Positions 36,571 to 45,831 are shown, numbered from the stretch's first letter. The stretch is DNA of 64,000 nucleotides from Imperialibacter roseus (GCF_032999765.1 NZ_CP136051.1:5536501-5600500), one strand, 5' to 3'. The notes: generated from the sequence alone by a model not told the origin. Made by a program: numbers and translations.

Positions 36571-36915
36571 TTTCAAGTAGGTAGAACTCTGCAATGTTAG
36601 TAAAACTCGATATAAATCCAAGTTTAGACAGTCGGAGACTAGATTAAATATAACAAATATGGCGGTGAAATGTAAGCGCTATAGCGCATAAATATTTAAA
36701 GTAGGGATGGTGAAAATTGAAGAAACTAAATCTCTCTTCGTCATTTAAAAAGTTCTATTAAATTTCCTTTTTTTAATGCTCCTGTGTTAGGCACATTTAG
36801 AAGGGTGCCATCGATTGGGCGAAGTCGGCCAAAAGGGAATCCCTGGAAATATCCGCAACCCCGTCAACTTTTCAGCATATTTTAATTAGCTTTATTATTC
36901 CACAAAACTTTGTTT
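36571..36915. other. 345-base divergent intergenic region with a 12-bp palindrome
   Basis: No gene. It separates the minus-strand sigma gene from the plus-strand oxidoreductase gene and should hold promoters for both. The palindrome GCGCTATAGCGC at 36676-36687 is the clearest symmetric element and may be an operator. The sigma promoter candidate is listed separately; I found no convincing plus-strand promoter. Confidence 0.5.
36592..36621 (-). promoter_or_regulatory. Candidate promoter of the ECF sigma gene
   Basis: On the minus strand: TTG (36621-36619), 19-base spacer, TAACATTG (36599-36592), one mismatch from TAnnTTTG. The expected transcript start is about 15 bases before the ATG at 36570, which supports that start. 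Confidence 0.45.
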
Positions 36916-39183
36916 ATGAAGCCTCTGCACAACTCCCTGGAACCATCCATTCTCAAAAAAGTTGATCGCCGTTCTTTTCTGAAAATTAGCGGCATCAGCG
37001 CCACAGGCATTATCATCGGTATGCAGATAGGGTGCTCTCCTTCGAAAAAGAAAGATAGCGGCATTCCTTTCTCCCCCAATGTTTACCTGACGGTGAACAG
37101 CGACGGCACGGTGACCATAGTGGCCCACAGGTCGGAGATGGGAACCGGTATTCGTACGGGATTGCCGCTCATTGTGGCCGACGAGCTGGAAGCCGACTGG
37201 AGCAAAGTGAAGGTGGTGCAGGCCATAGGAGACGAAGCCCGGTACGGAAATCAAAATACAGATGGGTCGTTTTCGGTGCGCATGTTTTTTGAGCCTATGC
37301 GAAAAGCAGGTGCCACAGCCCGAATGATGCTGGAGCAAGCTGCGGCCAACGAGTGGGGTGTTCCTGTTGGCGAGTGCAAGGCAAAAAACGGCGAAGTGGC
37401 GCATGAGGGCAGTGGTAAAAAGCTTGGGTTTGGAGAGTTAACTGAAGCGGCGTCAAAACTGGAAATGCCTGCCGAAGACAAAATCACCCTGAAGAAAAAG
37501 TCAGAGTGGAAATTCATTGGCAAGTCCACGCCCATCGTTGACATTGAAGACATTATTAGTGGCAAGGGCGGGTTTGGCCTGGATAAAAAGGTGGCTGGCA
37601 TGAAATACGTCACGGTCCTCCGTTGCCCGGTGGCGGGAGGAAAGGTAAAAACCTTCAATGCAGACAAAGCCTTGCAGGTAGCTGGTGTACAAAAGGTGTA
37701 TGAAATGCCTTTCACAGCTTTCCCCGGCGGTATAAACGCCCCGTTGGGTGGTCTGCTCGTGGTGGCGGACAGCACCTGGGCAGCCATCAAAGGGCGAGAT
37801 GCGCTGGAAGTAGAATGGGACTTTGGCCCCAATGCCAAATACAGCACAGCCGACTATTTCAAAGATATGCTGGGAAGGGTGAAAAGCAAAGGTCAGGTGC
37901 ACAGAGAGGAAGGGTCGGTAGAGACATCCTTTAAAAATGCAGCGAAAACCATTGACTCCACCTACCTGATACCCCATCTTTCTCATGCACCCATGGAGCC
38001 GCCTTGTGCCGTAGCGCATTTTAAAGATGGAAAGTGCGAAGTGTGGGCTCCCACCCAAAACCCTCAGGGGGCCAACGATGCCCTGGCTGAGGCGTTGAAA
38101 ATAGACAAAGCCAATGTCACAGTAAATGTCACCTTACTTGGCGGCGGCTTCGGACGGAAATCAAAGCCTGACTTTATCGTGGAAGCTGCACTTGCCTCTC
38201 AAATGAGTGGCTTTCCCGTCAAAGTCATTTGGACAAGAGAAGATGATATTCAGCACGACTTCTTTCACGCCTGCAGTGTGCAGCGGATCAAAGTGGCGCT
38301 AGACAACAACAACAAAGTGACGGGCTGGGAGCACCACAGTGTTTTCCCTCCCATCGGTGGTACTTTCTCACCAGATGCAACGGGGCCAAGTTTTGATGAG
38401 CTCCAGCTCGGCATGGTCGACATGCCTTTTGATATCCCCAACATCTCTTGTCAGTCGCACGAGGCGAAGGCCATGACCCGTATTGGCTGGCTTCGGTCAG
38501 TGAGCAACATCCAGCACGCCTTTGCCATCGGCAGCATGGTGGATGAAATTGCAACAGCCAGACAAATGGATCCGGTAGAAAACCTGCTGGATTTGATCGG
38601 GTCGGACAGGGAAATCCCCTTTGACAAGCTGATGGAAGGCTTTGGCAACTATGGCGAGCCTGTTGAGAAGTTTCCGATGAAAACAGCACGCCTGAAAAAC
38701 GTGGTTAAGCTCGCTGCCGAAAAGTCGGGGTGGGGCAAAGAACTGCCTAAAGGGCACGGCATGGGCATTTGTGCCCATCGCAGCTTCCTTACCTATGTGG
38801 CCTGCGTGGTGCATGTGACGGTTGGCGAAGCTGGCAAGCTCACCATTCCGGAAGTTCACTTCGCCGTTGACTGTGGCATTGTTGTGAACCAAAACTCCGT
38901 GAAAAACCAGTTTGAAGGAGGTGGAACATTCGCCTCCAGCCTTGCCCTGAAAGGGGGTATTGCTTTCAAAGATGGACAAACGGTCGCTAAAAACTTCGAC
39001 CAATTTGAAGTGGCCCGCATGCAGGATGCCGCCAAAGAGATATTTGTTCACCTGGTAGAAAGTGACGAAAAACCGACAGGTGTGGGAGAACCGCCCGTCC
39101 CACCTTTTGCGCCTGCTCTGGCCAATGCCGTGTTTGCGGCTACAGGAAAGAGAAGCAAAGAACTGCCCATCAAGATGAGCTAG
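36916..39183 (+). CDS. Tat-exported molybdopterin hydroxylase large subunit (IorB-like)
   Basis: A 755-residue large subunit of the xanthine dehydrogenase/aldehyde oxidase family, closest in layout to isoquinoline 1-oxidoreductase beta subunits. A twin-arginine signal (DRRSFLKISG, Arg18-Arg19) leads into a hydrophobic stretch and Cys40 (GMQIGC), so it may be a Tat lipoprotein. Molybdopterin-binding marks include VTVNVTLLGGGFGRKSKPDF. The catalytic Glu is in GVGEPPVPPFAPALANAVFAA. It would oxidise an aldehyde or N-heterocycle in the periplasm. The usual small 2Fe-2S subunit gene is absent next to it. I chose the ATG at 36916; a TTG at 36910 is less likely. Confidence 0.88.
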   Translation: MKPLHNSLEPSILKKVDRRSFLKISGISATGIIIGMQIGCSPSKKKDSGIPFSPNVYLTVNSDGTVTIVAHRSEMGTGIRTGLPLIVADELEADWSKVKVVQAIGDEARYGNQNTDGSFSVRMFFEPMRKAGATARMMLEQAAANEWGVPVGECKAKNGEVAHEGSGKKLGFGELTEAASKLEMPAEDKITLKKKSEWKFIGKSTPIVDIEDIISGKGGFGLDKKVAGMKYVTVLRCPVAGGKVKTFNADKALQVAGVQKVYEMPFTAFPGGINAPLGGLLVVADSTWAAIKGRDALEVEWDFGPNAKYSTADYFKDMLGRVKSKGQVHREEGSVETSFKNAAKTIDSTYLIPHLSHAPMEPPCAVAHFKDGKCEVWAPTQNPQGANDALAEALKIDKANVTVNVTLLGGGFGRKSKPDFIVEAALASQMSGFPVKVIWTREDDIQHDFFHACSVQRIKVALDNNNKVTGWEHHSVFPPIGGTFSPDATGPSFDELQLGMVDMPFDIPNISCQSHEAKAMTRIGWLRSVSNIQHAFAIGSMVDEIATARQMDPVENLLDLIGSDREIPFDKLMEGFGNYGEPVEKFPMKTARLKNVVKLAAEKSGWGKELPKGHGMGICAHRSFLTYVACVVHVTVGEAGKLTIPEVHFAVDCGIVVNQNSVKNQFEGGGTFASSLALKGGIAFKDGQTVAKNFDQFEVARMQDAAKEIFVHLVESDEKPTGVGEPPVPPFAPALANAVFAATGKRSKELPIKMS

Positions 39184-39186
39184 CAG

Positions 39187-39582
39187 TTACTTGATGTCGC
39201 TTGCAAACACCAACAGGTATCCGTTGAGATCACGGATACCAAATTCTCGCTTCCCATAGAAGGTGTCTTTTAGTGGCATAAAGACCTCCACTTTTGCCTC
39301 TACCTCCCGAAACAGCGCAGCGGCATCGTCCACTTCGATGAATAACGAGAGACTGCCGCCAGTTTTTTCAGTATTGAAGCCTGGAAGATCTTCGCCAATA
39401 CTTGCAGCGGTCTGAAACATGAGCTGCACCGCTCCATGCATCACCATTCCCCATTGAAGACCACCGCTCGGGGCAGGCACGCTCGGCCCTTCGGTAAAGC
39501 CAAAAATTGTCGAATAGTAGGCCATGGACTCCTCCACACTTGCGACCATCATGTTTGGTGAAAGCTGTTGAAATTTTTGCAT
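39187..39582 (-). CDS. VOC-family (glyoxalase/bleomycin-resistance-like) protein
   Basis: A 131-residue vicinal-oxygen-chelate protein. The two beta-alpha-beta-beta-beta modules are visible: QLSPNMMVASVEESMAYYST with FGFTEGPSVP, and LSLFIEVDDAAALFREVEA with FYGKREFGIRDLNGYLLVFA. Substrate unknown. It is convergent with the oxidoreductase gene (3 bases between stops) and lies 78 bases downstream of the AraC-type gene on the same strand, so it may be that regulator's target or operon partner. Confidence 0.88.
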   Translation of the reverse strand: MQKFQQLSPNMMVASVEESMAYYSTIFGFTEGPSVPAPSGGLQWGMVMHGAVQLMFQTAASIGEDLPGFNTEKTGGSLSLFIEVDDAAALFREVEAKVEVFMPLKDTFYGKREFGIRDLNGYLLVFASDIK

Positions 39583-39660
39583 CTTCTAATGGTTTGTTTG
39601 TGGCCACAAGTTAGGGCTAGCCAGCTCATCAGCTTTTGTAAAAACCCGACAATTGACGAA

Positions 39661-40428
39661 TTAATGCATAAGGCTGGATGGCAAAAAGTGTCCAAATTCC
39701 CGGAAATCTTTGGCAAGGTGAGCATGATCGTAGTAGCCCATATCCCAGGCAAATTCCATCAACGACCCATCGAAGCCTGAAAGCTTCCCGGAGGCCCTTC
39801 TGAAGCGAACGATGCGCTGGTACATTTTTGGAGACACGCCAACCCTTTCCCGGGACTTTCTTTCCAAAGTTCGCTCACTCAGGTGATTTGCTTTGCAAAA
39901 TGCATGGATCGACTCTGATGGCCTGTTGAAGAACTGATCCACCAAATCATACTGGCTCTCATTTCCCAATCGTTCAAGCAATCGAAGCTCAATCAGGTTG
40001 ATCCTTTCTGAAACTGGCAAAAAAGCCATTTGCTCAGTCAGGTTGTGCAAATCACCCTCGTCCAGTTCCTTAAGTGAGGCGGTCTTGTTGCTAAATTCCG
40101 CCAGCGGACGCCTCAGAAACCTCCACGCTCCCTGGTTTTTAAACCTCACACCCAATAAATCTGTTGCACCGCCTGCTTTTGTGAAAATAGGTGCGGTTTG
40201 GATGCCGACATAAAAGGACTGAAACTTGTTACAGGAAATTTTGCCATGCTCCTCGTAGAGAAGTGGGGCAGAGAAGTTGAAAATAACGTCGGAACAGGCG
40301 TCGGGAAACACGGGCCTGAAGCTACTGAGCTGAGTGGCACTTTTGACACACCAATAGCACTCTACAAACTGCTGCAGCCTGAGGTTCGGACGAAATTCGG
40401 TATAGGGCATATCAGGCTGCAACAACAT
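39661..40428 (-). CDS. AraC-family transcriptional regulator with DUF6597-like N-terminus
   Basis: A 255-residue regulator. The N-terminal ligand domain (YTEFRPNLRLQQFVECYWCV, FPDACSDVIFNFSAP) matches the DUF6597-type domain common in Bacteroidota AraC proteins. The C-terminal double helix-turn-helix is visible in HAFCKANHLSERTLERKSRE and in FAWDMGYYDHAHLAKDFREF. Starts at 40428 or Met7 are both possible. It is preceded by a small membrane protein gene (9 bases) and followed by the VOC gene, all minus strand; probably one operon with self-regulation inferred, not seen. Confidence 0.9.
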   Translation of the reverse strand: MLLQPDMPYTEFRPNLRLQQFVECYWCVKSATQLSSFRPVFPDACSDVIFNFSAPLLYEEHGKISCNKFQSFYVGIQTAPIFTKAGGATDLLGVRFKNQGAWRFLRRPLAEFSNKTASLKELDEGDLHNLTEQMAFLPVSERINLIELRLLERLGNESQYDLVDQFFNRPSESIHAFCKANHLSERTLERKSRERVGVSPKMYQRIVRFRRASGKLSGFDGSLMEFAWDMGYYDHAHLAKDFREFGHFLPSSLMH

Positions 40429-40437
40429 TGCTGAAAG

Positions 40438-40851
40438 CTAGTTTTCGTACTTTCTCCAGCCGCCCAGAATAGTGCCGGCTAGCGTCCAAACCACAAGATC
40501 CGCTCCCCCGTCGACCCAGGCTAAGCCGTAAGGTCTCATCGAAAAGAAATTTACTGTCATGTGCATGAGCAGCGAAAACGAAACAGCCATAATAAAGGCT
40601 GTTTTTGCGCCATCGGCAGCCGACCCGACATTCATTCTTTTGAAAAGCCATGCCAACACATAGGCAAAAACAACGGCAGTAACTACACTCGAAATGTAGG
40701 GCGTGGATCCTCCCGACATCACATCAGCTTCGGTAAGGTTATTAAGCCGCATCCAGGTTTCTGCAAACATCCCATACCACAGGGCAGGAATAACCTGACC
40801 AAGCACAACAATGACCAAAATGGCCCAGTGATTGATTTTCAGTGTTTTCAT
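40438..40851 (-). CDS. DUF1761-like small membrane protein
   Basis: A 137-residue protein with four predicted transmembrane helices, starting KINHWAILVIVVLGQVIPAL followed by WYGMFAETW. The N-terminal I-N-H/Y-x-A-I-L-V pattern and the A-L-W-Y-G/S step are typical of the DUF1761 family, whose function is unknown. Later helices include SSVVTAVVFAYVLAWLFKRM and AFIMAVSFSLLMHMTVNFF. It overlaps nothing and is 9 bases upstream of the AraC gene, so it is likely first in a three-gene operon. Confidence 0.75.
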   Translation of the reverse strand: MKTLKINHWAILVIVVLGQVIPALWYGMFAETWMRLNNLTEADVMSGGSTPYISSVVTAVVFAYVLAWLFKRMNVGSAADGAKTAFIMAVSFSLLMHMTVNFFSMRPYGLAWVDGGADLVVWTLAGTILGGWRKYEN

Positions 40852-40903
40852 AGTAAGTAGGTTAGTGTGATAAGCTATATCAAATTAACCATTTTTACCC
40901 GAA

Positions 40904-41716
40904 TCACAATTTCTTCGCCCGGTTCCAGTATTCGTCCATTTCTGCCAGCGTCATTTCCCCAAGACTCTTTCCTTCTTTAGCCGACTCCTGCTCGAGGTAT
41001 TGGAATCGCTTAATGAATTTCTTATTGGTTCGCTCCAGGGCCTCCTCAGGATCGATATCAATAAATCGTGCATAATTGACCAGTGAAAAAAGCAAATCAC
41101 CAAATTCACCTTGTGCCTTCTCCCTGTCAATTTCCTTTTCGCCGCTCACATTGAATTCTTCCTTGAATTCCTGCATTTCTTCTTCAACCTTTTCCCACAC
41201 CTGCTGCTTCTCTTCCCAGTCAAAACCAACACCTCTGGCTTTATCCTGGATCCTGATCGCTTTTACCAGCGCAGGCAGGGTTTTTGGCACGCCACCTAGC
41301 ACAGACTTATTGCCCTTTTCTTTTAGCTTGATCTTCTCCCAGTTTTGCTTGACTACTTCTTCGTTTTCGGCCTTCACATCGCCATAAATATGTGGGTGCC
41401 GGTTGATTAGCTTTTCACACAATGCATCAATGACATCGGCCACATCAAAGCTGCCAGTTTCCGACCCAATCCTTGAGTAAAAAACCAGGTGAAGCATCAA
41501 ATCACCCACCTCTTCTTTGATCTCATCCTTATCTCCCTCCAGAATGGCATCTGACAATTCATAGGTTTCCTCTATTGTCAGGTGGCGGAGCGTTTCAAAG
41601 GTCTGCTTTTTGTCCCACGGGCAGTTTTCACGCAGCTCATCCATAATGGTAAGCAACCTGTCAAAGGCTTTCAATTTTTCTTCTCTTCGTAAATCTGGGG
41701 CGGGTATTTTTTCCAT
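40904..41716 (-). CDS. mazG: Nucleoside triphosphate pyrophosphohydrolase MazG
   Basis: A 270-residue all-alpha NTP pyrophosphatase that hydrolyses (d)NTPs to monophosphates, cleaning aberrant nucleotides. Two MazG domains are present. The first shows the metal-binding E-x2-E-x12-E-x2-D pattern in TIEETYELSDAI and EEVGDLMLHLVFY. The second shows a similar pattern in KVEEEMQEFKEEF and EFGDLLFSLVNYARF. The characteristic LRENCPWDKKQTFETLRHLT is complete. I chose the ATG at 41716 since residues before it are not part of the family; an upstream start at 41752 is open. It is a single gene on the minus strand. Confidence 0.95.
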   Translation of the reverse strand: MEKIPAPDLRREEKLKAFDRLLTIMDELRENCPWDKKQTFETLRHLTIEETYELSDAILEGDKDEIKEEVGDLMLHLVFYSRIGSETGSFDVADVIDALCEKLINRHPHIYGDVKAENEEVVKQNWEKIKLKEKGNKSVLGGVPKTLPALVKAIRIQDKARGVGFDWEEKQQVWEKVEEEMQEFKEEFNVSGEKEIDREKAQGEFGDLLFSLVNYARFIDIDPEEALERTNKKFIKRFQYLEQESAKEGKSLGEMTLAEMDEYWNRAKKL

Positions 41717-41815
41717 CAAATGAATTTTCCTTTGCAGCGACTTGTTCAACAAACAGGCGGCTGATTAGGTATTGTAAAGCCGCTCTTTTTTCTTTGCATA
41801 AAGATATAGAATGCC

Positions 41816-42058
41816 ATGGTAACAGTTTTATTGGGGATTGGATTTATAGCACTGTTCTTCATTTTGATGTCGGTACGGCTGATATTTTTAAAAAATGGAG
41901 AGTTCAAGGGCACATGTGCTTCACAGAGCCCGTTCCTAAATAAGGAAGGTGTAACATGTGGCTATTGCGGCAAGAATCTACAGCCCGGAGATGCTTGCGC
42001 TGACCCTGCAGGGGGGAATCCAGACTCAGAAGTCAACAAAGTTTTGTCGAAATTTTAA
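41816..42058 (+). CDS. Small membrane protein with Cys-rich (zinc-ribbon-like) tail
   Basis: An 80-residue protein with an N-terminal transmembrane helix (VTVLLGIGFIALFFILMSVRL) and a short tail containing five cysteines: GTCASQ, VTCGYCGKN and DACADP. The C-x2-C plus flanking Cys could bind a metal ion or iron-sulfur cluster. Similar short membrane proteins stand near glmM in other Bacteroidota as far as I recall, but I know no function. It lies 119 bases upstream of glmM on the same strand, with a possible glmM promoter element between. Confidence 0.7.
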   Translation: MVTVLLGIGFIALFFILMSVRLIFLKNGEFKGTCASQSPFLNKEGVTCGYCGKNLQPGDACADPAGGNPDSEVNKVLSKF

Positions 42059-42177
42059 TGCTTTCAATCGATTAACGGTGGTATCCACCTTGCGAAAGGC
42101 ACTATCTTTGAATTCTACCATTTTATCACGGTATTTTTTCAGTAAATTTGCGCCCGCAAGTAATTAAACCTGGAAAA

Positions 42178-43569
42178 GTGACTTTAATTAAATCAATATC
42201 TGGAATCAGAGGAACAATAGGTGGCAAAGTTGGTGACGGCTTGACTCCTCTGGATACTGTTAAGTTTGCCGCAGCCTATGGCCAGTGGCTATTGACACAA
42301 AAGGCTCATCCAATGGTGGTGATCGGACGAGATGCACGGATTTCCGGCGAAATCGTCTCCAGCCTCGTGGCGTCTACACTACAGTCGCTTGGCATCGATG
42401 TAATTGACCTCGGTCTTTCAACTACTCCCACTGTAGAAATGATGGTAGTGGAAGAAAAAGCCGGTGGGGGAATTATTATCACTGCCAGCCACAACCCGAT
42501 ACAATGGAATGCGCTTAAGCTGCTTAACAACAAGGGAGAGTTTCTGTCGGGAAGTGACGGCGAAAACATCTTATCTATAGCGGATGAAGAGGCCTTCGAC
42601 TTCGTTGACGTTAAAAAACTCGGCAGCTACACCTTCAGAGAAGGCACCATAGAAAAACACATTGAAAAAATTCTTGCGCTGCCGATGGTAGATGTTGAAG
42701 CCATCAGGCTACGCAACTTCTCTGTTGCTGTGGATGCAGTGAATTCAACAGGAGGCATAGCAGTACCCATGCTGCTGAAGAAACTGGGAGTAGACCGGGT
42801 CGAAGTTTTCTACGGTGAACCCAATGGCCATTTCCCTCACAACCCCGAACCATTGCCTGAGAACCTTACCCACATTTGTGGTGAAATAGAAAATGGCCAG
42901 TTCGATCTGGGTATTGTGGTCGATCCTGACGTGGATCGCCTGGCACTCATTTGCGAGGACGGCAATACTTTTGGTGAAGAATACACCCTGGTGGCCATCG
43001 CCGACTATGTGCTGTCGCAAAAGCCCGGGCCAACCGTGTCCAACCTTTCTTCGACCAGGGCACTTAGAGACGTCACTGAAAAATATGGGCAGAAATATGA
43101 AGCGGCTGCGGTCGGCGAAGTGAATGTAGTCGAAAAAATGAAAGCAATCGGCGCTGTGATCGGTGGTGAAGGCAATGGCGGAGTGATCCTTCCTGAGCTT
43201 CACTATGGTCGGGATGCGCTCGTAGGCATCGCCCTTTTTCTTACCCACCTGGCCAAGTTTGGGAAAAGCGTGTCGATGCTTCGGTCAAAATATCCTAACT
43301 ACCATATTTCGAAAAACAAGATTGAGCTTTCCCCTGAAATGGATGTTGATCTTGTATTGCACGAGATAAAGGACAAATATCAGCGTCAGCCGATCAATAC
43401 TGTGGATGGTGTCAAAATTGAATTTGACAAAGAATGGGTGCATCTTCGTAAATCGAACACCGAGCCCATCATCCGGATTTATTCTGAGTCAGAAAGTCAG
43501 GCGACAGCCGAGCACCTGGCCCATAAAATCATGATGGACATCAAAGAGATTATTTCAGAAAAAATCTGA
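42178..43569 (+). CDS. glmM: Phosphoglucosamine mutase GlmM
   Basis: Converts glucosamine-6-phosphate to glucosamine-1-phosphate for UDP-GlcNAc, peptidoglycan and LPS. The 463-residue product has the alpha-D-phosphohexomutase layout: phosphoserine loop TASHNP (Ser104), metal loop DPDVDR (249-254), sugar-binding loop EGNGG (331-335) and phosphate loop RKSNTEPIIRIY. I chose the GTG at 42178, which starts just before LIKSISGIRGT; a TTG at 42148 is the alternative. A TATCTTTG -7 element stands at 42103-42110 without a clear -33. The desulfurase gene follows after 4 bases. A phosphomannomutase role is possible but the EGNGG context favours GlmM. Confidence 0.9.
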   Translation: MTLIKSISGIRGTIGGKVGDGLTPLDTVKFAAAYGQWLLTQKAHPMVVIGRDARISGEIVSSLVASTLQSLGIDVIDLGLSTTPTVEMMVVEEKAGGGIIITASHNPIQWNALKLLNNKGEFLSGSDGENILSIADEEAFDFVDVKKLGSYTFREGTIEKHIEKILALPMVDVEAIRLRNFSVAVDAVNSTGGIAVPMLLKKLGVDRVEVFYGEPNGHFPHNPEPLPENLTHICGEIENGQFDLGIVVDPDVDRLALICEDGNTFGEEYTLVAIADYVLSQKPGPTVSNLSSTRALRDVTEKYGQKYEAAAVGEVNVVEKMKAIGAVIGGEGNGGVILPELHYGRDALVGIALFLTHLAKFGKSVSMLRSKYPNYHISKNKIELSPEMDVDLVLHEIKDKYQRQPINTVDGVKIEFDKEWVHLRKSNTEPIIRIYSESESQATAEHLAHKIMMDIKEIISEKI

Positions 43570-43573
43570 AGCC

Positions 43574-44716
43574 ATGCGAGTATACCTTGACAACGCTGCC
43601 ACCACACCACTCGATAAAGAAGTGCTGGAGGCGATGCTACCCTACCTGACCGAGCACTTCGGCAACCCAAGTTCCATACACGGGCATGGGAGACTGGTGC
43701 GGTCGGCGATTGAAAGGTCAAGGAAAAAAGTGGCTGAGCTATTGAATACCTCCCCTTCAGAAATCTTTTTTACTTCCGGCGGCACCGAGGCTGACAATAC
43801 TGCGCTGACGAAGTCAATTGAAGCCTATGGCCTCACGCATGCCATCACGTCAAAAATCGAGCACCACGCTGTGCTTCACACACTTGAGTATCTTCACGAG
43901 CAGGGCAAGATTGACCTAACCTATGTGGAGCTTGACGAAAAAGGTCATGTAAGCCTGGATCACCTGGAGGCGTTTCTGAAAGACCATCCCGGCAAGGCTT
44001 TGGTCAGCCTGATGCATGCCAACAATGAAATTGGCAACCTGAATGATATTGAGAAAATAGGCCAACTGGCTAAGGAGTACCAAGCCGTTTTCCATACTGA
44101 TACCGTGCAGGCAGTAGGGCACTACCGCCACGACCTGCAGGCGCTCAACCTGAACATGATGGTGGGTGCGGCCCACAAATTTCACGGGCCAAAAGGCGTT
44201 GGCTTCCTGCACATCAACCATAACTGCAAGATTCATCCCTTCATCCATGGCGGAGCACAAGAGAGAAATATGCGGGGAGGCACTGAAAACGTTCCGGGCA
44301 TCATTGGCCTGGCCAAAGCGCTGGAGCTTGCTTATGAGCACATGGACGAGCACCGGAAGCACATGGAAAGCTTGAAAGAAAGCATGATCCGCCAGTTATC
44401 CGCCAACATTGAGGGCATTACCTTTAACGGCGACTCGGCCAATCTTAATAACAGCCTTTACACTGTGCTCAGTGTCAGCCTTCCTCCCAACGAAGACAAC
44501 GACATGTTGCTCTTCAGCCTTGATATAGAAGGAGTTTCTGCTTCTGGTGGCAGCGCTTGCTCCAGCGGTTCGAACGTTGGCTCACATGTGTTGGGTGCTT
44601 TGGGAGTAGATCCCATGCGGGGAAATATCCGTTTTTCTTTCTCCCGCTTCACCACCCAACAAGACATAGACTTCACCGTTCAAAAACTGACTGAGCTTGT
44701 GGCTGTCAGAGCCTGA
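43574..44716 (+). CDS. Cysteine desulfurase (NifS/IscS family)
   Basis: A 380-residue PLP enzyme that takes sulfur from cysteine for iron-sulfur clusters or tRNA thiolation. Marks: YLDNAATTPLDKEVLEAM at the N-terminus, PLP lysine in GAAHKFHGPKG (Lys202), the persulfide Cys in SGGSACSSGS (Cys329), and GNIRFSFSRFTT near the C-terminus. It is 4 bases after glmM and likely co-transcribed, a pairing with no obvious metabolic link. It is convergent with hemH, with one base between the stop codons. Whether it serves as the housekeeping IscS cannot be told here. Confidence 0.94.
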   Translation: MRVYLDNAATTPLDKEVLEAMLPYLTEHFGNPSSIHGHGRLVRSAIERSRKKVAELLNTSPSEIFFTSGGTEADNTALTKSIEAYGLTHAITSKIEHHAVLHTLEYLHEQGKIDLTYVELDEKGHVSLDHLEAFLKDHPGKALVSLMHANNEIGNLNDIEKIGQLAKEYQAVFHTDTVQAVGHYRHDLQALNLNMMVGAAHKFHGPKGVGFLHINHNCKIHPFIHGGAQERNMRGGTENVPGIIGLAKALELAYEHMDEHRKHMESLKESMIRQLSANIEGITFNGDSANLNNSLYTVLSVSLPPNEDNDMLLFSLDIEGVSASGGSACSSGSNVGSHVLGALGVDPMRGNIRFSFSRFTTQQDIDFTVQKLTELVAVRA

Positions 44717-44717
44717 T

Positions 44718-45749
44718 CTAAGAAGCTTTTTCCAACACCAGGTTTTTAAGGCATTCTATCCAGAGCGGGTGATCATTGAGGCTTTCCACCAAGTCCCAGC
44801 GTTCTCCGCCAGCCTCTAAAAATTGTTCCTGATAGGTTTCTCCTACTTCAACAGTCGTTTCGAGGCAGTCCGACACAAAAGCCGGAGAAAAGGCGAGTAC
44901 TTTTTTGTAGCCCTTTTCAGCAAACTCTACCAGCTTCTCGTCTGTATAGGGCTGTATCCAGGGAGTTTTCCCCAGCCGGCTTTGAAACGCAACGGTATAT
45001 TTGTCCTCAGGAATACCCAGGCTTTCAGCGATTAACCGAGAGGTAAGAAAACACTGAGCACGGTAGCAATACCGGTTCTTATCGTGGTAGTTGTTGCAGC
45101 ACTTGCCCAGCTGGCACTGTGAACCAACCGACCCTTTGAGAATCTGTCTTTCGGGCAACCCGTGGTAGCTGAATAAGTAGTGATCGTAGTCATGCTGCTC
45201 CATCCACTTCTTTGCCCGTTGAGCAATCACTTCTATGAACATCGGGTCGTCCGCAAACTGGTTGATGAAACGAATGTTGGGTATAATCTGCCATTTCCGA
45301 ACAAGCTCCATTACTTTATCAGCCACTGAGCCGGTGCTGGCGGAGGCATATTGTGGAAAAAGAGGCACCACAATTATTTCGCTAACATGCGCTTTTTTTA
45401 ACTCGTCCAGCCCCGATGCAATACTCGGATTTTGATATCGCATGGCCAGTGCCACCACGTAATCGCCGTTCAGTTCTTTCTGAAGCAAGTCTCTCACATC
45501 CTCGCCATAATACTTGAGCGGAGAGCCTCTCTCATCCCATAACTTTTGATATTCCGCCGCTGACTTGGGCGCACGAAAAGGAGCTATGATAAGGTTAACA
45601 AGCATCCATCTCTGAGCAAAAGGAATATCAATTACCCTGCCGTCCATTAAAAATTCTCTCAGGTATTTCCTTACATTAGGGGTATCTGGCTGATCTGGTG
45701 TTCCTAAATTGACCAGCAACACTCCCTTTTTCCCTTTCTTGTTATTCAT
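44718..45749 (-). CDS. hemH: Ferrochelatase HemH
   Basis: Inserts ferrous iron into protoporphyrin IX, the last step of protohaem synthesis. The 343-residue product has the KKGVLLVNLGTPDQPDTPNV start, the catalytic His196 in SYHGLPERQ, and Glu297 in SDCLETTVEVG. Five cysteines (212, 217, 218, 228, 233) cluster between the His region and QSRLGKTPW. An internal 2Fe-2S cluster is known in some bacterial ferrochelatases, so one is possible here, but this is inference. The gene stands alone on the minus strand, divergent from a secreted protein gene. Confidence 0.95.
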   Translation of the reverse strand: MNNKKGKKGVLLVNLGTPDQPDTPNVRKYLREFLMDGRVIDIPFAQRWMLVNLIIAPFRAPKSAAEYQKLWDERGSPLKYYGEDVRDLLQKELNGDYVVALAMRYQNPSIASGLDELKKAHVSEIIVVPLFPQYASASTGSVADKVMELVRKWQIIPNIRFINQFADDPMFIEVIAQRAKKWMEQHDYDHYLFSYHGLPERQILKGSVGSQCQLGKCCNNYHDKNRYCYRAQCFLTSRLIAESLGIPEDKYTVAFQSRLGKTPWIQPYTDEKLVEFAEKGYKKVLAFSPAFVSDCLETTVEVGETYQEQFLEAGGERWDLVESLNDHPLWIECLKNLVLEKAS

Positions 45750-45831
45750 ATTTCAAATTTATAGACTAACAGGATTTTTTAAGGATGGTTGTCGAATTCT
45801 TTTAATTAATTTAGTTAAACAAAATGCAATC

